NCBI GenBank assembly: GCA_022791475.1 | Contig: JAAVZD010000077.1 | Location: 1 to 15,679, forward strand | DNA: 15,679 bases | Source of the DNA: Clostridia bacterium | Lineage (GTDB): Bacteria > Bacillota_A > Clostridia > TANB77 > CAG-508 | Reading direction: 5' to 3' | Part shown: positions 13,823 to 15,679 of the stretch, piece by piece | Position numbering within the stretch: the first letter of the stretch is position 1 | Layout: every line of letters starts with the position of its first letter | Program-made: the position numbers and the translations under genes | The notes under the pieces: model-generated | The model's input: only the letters and a program-made list of their open reading frames with translations | The model's database searches: none | What the model was told of the DNA's origin: nothing

Positions 13823-14335
13823 ATGTACAATTATAGGATTGTTGAACAGATAATAAGAGTACCCAAGCCTTTGACAAAGCTCTTGCGAACAATTATAATA
13901 GTTTTCGCTGTAGTGTTTCTGCTGTCAGGTATAATTATTTCAAGAGGGTTTATGATTTCAGGATTTCTTTTTGTAGTACTCTACTATTTTTACAATACTT
14001 ACAGCCAAAAGGAGTATGAATATATTTTAGAAGATCGTTGCTTTACAATCAATGTTATATTTGGGAAAACAGTACGAAGATCTGTCCATATTCTGGATAT
14101 GAACATGCTGGAAGTTCTGGCACCGTATTGGCATAATTCGGTAGAAAAATATCGAAAAGGAGGTAGTGGTACAATACTTCGTAAGTTTGATTATACCTCT
14201 TACGAAGAAGATATAACATATTATACAATGATTATTACTGAGAATCATGAGAAAGTCAAACTTCTGTTAGAGTTAAGTGATAATATGTTACAAATGATTA
14301 AAAAAATGTATCCTGACAAAGTATATTTATCATAA
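13823..14335 (+). CDS. DUF6106-like membrane protein
   Basis: A 170-residue protein of unknown function. It opens with MYNYRIVEQIIRVPKPLTK, has two adjacent membrane segments (about residues 21-40 and 43-58) and then a cytosolic strand-rich domain (YEYILEDRCFTINVIFGKT, then DMNMLEVLAP). That layout matches, from memory, the DUF6106 family common in Lachnospiraceae, with the domain resembling a bacterial PH fold. AAGGAA at 13811-13816, overlapping the stop of the GH53 gene, lies 6 nt before the ATG, so it is cotranscribed with the galactanase. It may be a housekeeping passenger rather than part of the sugar pathway. A hairpin with a short T-run lies 200 nt downstream. Confidence 0.7.
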   Translation: MYNYRIVEQIIRVPKPLTKLLRTIIIVFAVVFLLSGIIISRGFMISGFLFVVLYYFYNTYSQKEYEYILEDRCFTINVIFGKTVRRSVHILDMNMLEVLAPYWHNSVEKYRKGGSGTILRKFDYTSYEEDITYYTMIITENHEKVKLLLELSDNMLQMIKKMYPDKVYLS

Positions 14336-14533
14336 CTAATTGGTAAATTGTTACATGGTCTTTCTTTAATGTTTATTTTGTCCACGATTGTGGCGGCCAG
14401 TACAGCATTGCGTAATTAACAGTGAATCATGCAATGAATCAGATACGAATTATATAATAGGATAATATCCAGAATTTGATGGAAAAGAGTTATTGATTGG
14501 ATATATTAAATAAGCAGGTCAAAATGGATTTTC

Positions 14534-14566
14534 AAGCCAATCCCAAATCGGATTGGCTTACTTTTG
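14534..14566 (+). terminator. probable terminator of the GH53-DUF6106 transcript
   Basis: AAGCCAATCC (14534-14543) and GGATTGGCTT (14550-14559) form a perfect 10-bp stem with a 6-nt loop, followed by ACTTTTG. The T-run is short, so strength is uncertain. It lies 198 nt after the last stop. Confidence 0.6.
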
Positions 14567-14668
14567 ACATCATGATTATGTTCCTGATTATTGTGCGCAG
14601 TGATGGAGTCCGATGATTTCATAGCCAACCATTTCGTGGTTTGTCCACCAAATATTTCCATTGTTTGA

Positions 14669-14884
14669 TTCCAGTTACTTCCAAATATAAACATAAACAA
14701 TCTTTTCCACTCAGGGAATCTCGACATTTTGCTGTATTCCTTTGACATAGACAGTTTGAAGGAGATTTTACATAGTGAAAAGCCACGTGAGCGGGACTAC
14801 AGTAAGGCAGATCGTCAGGTACGTAAAGGAAAGCATTGGACAGATGGAAAAGCAGATGGCTGGCAAATAAGCGGCTATGAGTAA
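14669..14884 (+). pseudogene. C-terminal remnant of an unidentified gene
   Basis: From 14741 to the TAA at 14882-14884 the forward frame reads FDIDSLKEILHSEKPRERDY, then SKADRQVRKGKHWTDGKADG, then WQISGYE: 47 residues with strongly protein-like charged and aromatic composition. The frame is open back to a TGA at 14666, but upstream of 14741 the translation is low-complexity (Asn, Ile, Leu) and there is no ribosome site or good start codon. I take it as the tail of a truncated gene; the parent family is unknown to me. Confidence 0.4.
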
Positions 14885-15132
14885 GGAAAGCGATCAAAAT
14901 CTTTGCAGGGTAAATCGTGTCTCTGTCAGAGACGCTGGAAGGTTGAAAGCTTGACTGATACCCGGTATATAGATAGATGAAACGAAAGAAGTTGGGATAT
15001 GATCCTCTAGGCATGGAAGATTCATCGCCCAGTTAAACGGAGGGGAAATGATCTTATAGAGTACGGACAAGAGGCATGTTATTCTCCCACACCCATCTAT
15101 CACTATTCCGTACCAGATATAATGATATTCAG

Positions 15133-15161
15133 TGTTATATGCTTCTGTTTAAAAGTATAAT
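15133..15161 (+). promoter_or_regulatory. candidate promoter of the GH42 gene
   Basis: TATAAT at 15156-15161 is a perfect -10, with a poor -35 (TGTTAT, 15133-15138) 17 nt upstream. TGTTATATGCTTCTGTTT (15133-15150) matches the left half of the candidate AraC operator at 13 of 18 positions, but it sits closer to the -10 than in the other two copies. Transcription would start about 18 nt before the ATG. Confidence 0.4.
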
Positions 15162-15185
15162 AGGAAGGAAGATGATAAGAAAAAG

Positions 15186-15679
15186 ATGAATAATAAACAG
15201 AATTATAAATGGGAAAAAATGACTATGGCAACCTGCTATTATCCAGAGCATTGGAAAAAAGAGTTGTGGGCAGAGGATCTTGACAGGATGCTTGACGTTG
15301 GCATCACGGTCATTCGTATTGCAGAATTTGCATGGAATAAGGTAGAACCAGAAGAGGGAAGATTTGAATTTGAATTTTTTGATCGATTTCTGAATTTGTG
15401 TGAGCAAAAAGGAATGGACGTAATCTTTGGAACACCGACTGCAGCACCGCCAGCATGGTTGACAGAGAAATATCCGGAAGTCCTTAATGCTACAAAGGAC
15501 GGTATTTTGTACCGGCATGGCGGAAGAAAGCACTATAATTATAATGCGCCGATTTATCAAGAGCTAAGTGCAAGGATTGTAGAGAAAGAAGCCGAGCATT
15601 ATGGAAAGCATCTTGCGATTGTAGGCTGGCAGATTGATAATGAATTGAATTGTGAAACCAATGAATTCTACTCGGCGGC
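15186..15679 (+). CDS. GH42 beta-galactosidase, 5' part, cut by the window end
   Basis: The first 164 residues of a family 42 beta-galactosidase, which removes galactose from the non-reducing end of beta-galactosides inside the cell. Family signatures are clear: CYYPEHW, DLDRMLDVGITVIRIAEFAW, GTPTAAPPAWL and HGGRKHYNYNAP. The acid/base is Glu153 in WQIDNELNC. The nucleophile and the trimerisation and C-terminal domains lie beyond the window. No signal peptide. The start has no close ribosome site: GGAAGGAAG at 15163-15171 is 14 nt upstream of ATG 15186, and no other start in frame is better. It corresponds to GanA, partner of the GH53 enzyme. It seems to have its own promoter rather than being read from the upstream genes. 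Confidence 0.9.
   Translation, partial: MNNKQNYKWEKMTMATCYYPEHWKKELWAEDLDRMLDVGITVIRIAEFAWNKVEPEEGRFEFEFFDRFLNLCEQKGMDVIFGTPTAAPPAWLTEKYPEVLNATKDGILYRHGGRKHYNYNAPIYQELSARIVEKEAEHYGKHLAIVGWQIDNELNCETNEFYSA

Larger units (their letters stand above)
14336..15185. other. 850-nt gap with decayed coding sequence
   Basis: No intact gene is supported. Contents in order: a short in-frame hydrophobic stretch at 14336-14419 (LMFILSTIVAASTALRN, then stop), a terminator-like hairpin at 14534-14566, a coding remnant ending at 14884, the palindrome GTCTCTGTCAGAGAC at 14919-14933, a 7-bp inverted repeat GTACGGA/TCCGTAC (15061-15067, 15107-15113), and the GH42 promoter. The pattern suggests erosion of one or more genes between the GH53 and GH42 genes. 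Confidence 0.5.

Noticed and set aside
14336..14419. Hydrophobic stretch read as a transporter tail
   Set aside because: Only 27 codons, no start or family match; AT-rich DNA easily yields such hydrophobic frames. Mentioned only in the gap description.
14506..14748. Reverse-strand open frame of 80 codons
   Set aside because: No ribosome site, it contains the terminator hairpin, and the protein resembles nothing I know.
14885..15115. Resemblance to a T-box leader (CAGAGAC followed by GCTGGAAGGTTGAAAGC)
   Set aside because: The invariant T-box sequence with GGTGG and ACCGCG, and a following terminator with alternative pairing, are not found, and the downstream gene is a beta-galactosidase rather than an amino-acid gene.
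1..15679. tRNA or rRNA genes
   Set aside because: I saw no cloverleaf with the conserved TTCRA arm and no ribosomal RNA segments on either strand, judged by eye only.

Overview
The window looks like chromosomal DNA of a gut-type Firmicute, most likely class Clostridia, family Lachnospiraceae. The DNA is moderately AT-rich, Shine-Dalgarno sites are strong (AGGAGG type), intrinsic terminators have U-tracts, and two protein types seen here (a DUF6106-like membrane protein and an AraC/ABC/glycosidase locus) are familiar from that group. This is inference from gene content; no database was searched.

Left part (about 1-4735): accessory DNA resembling part of an integrative conjugative element or plasmid. 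It holds the end of an unidentified gene that may be frameshifted, a class B sortase, an unrecognised 137-residue protein, an actin-type ParM ATPase with a ribbon-helix-helix ParR-like partner, and three 11-bp repeats that could be a centromere. A reverse-strand XRE repressor, a sigma-like factor and a small HTH protein follow, in an order that recalls Tn916 orf9-orf7-orf8. The xis and int genes expected next are absent; a cluster of TATCGTA motifs and a terminator stand there instead.

Middle (about 4711-6000): a MerR/BmrR-type regulator on the reverse strand. Its divergent target promoter has the typical stretched 19-bp spacer with a dyad, but it fires into about 400 bp with no convincing gene. 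The tract looks like a deletion scar or junction.

Right part (about 5900-15679): a carbohydrate-uptake locus resembling the Bacillus galactan genes ganSPQAB. It encodes an AraC regulator, a lipoprotein sugar-binding protein, two ABC permeases, a 610-residue protein of an uncharacterised probably carbohydrate-active family, a 72-residue zinc-ribbon protein, a GH53 galactanase without signal peptide, a DUF6106-like membrane protein, and a GH42 beta-galactosidase cut by the window end. A near-identical 37-38 bp element lies upstream of both the araC gene and the binding-protein gene, at the same distance from a -10 box, and is the best candidate AraC operator. A terminator between the binding-protein gene and the permeases should give an excess of binding protein. 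No ATPase subunit is encoded, so a shared MsmX-type ATPase is presumed. Together the genes suggest import of beta-galacto-oligosaccharides and their hydrolysis in the cytoplasm. The 850 bp before the GH42 gene contains decayed coding sequence.
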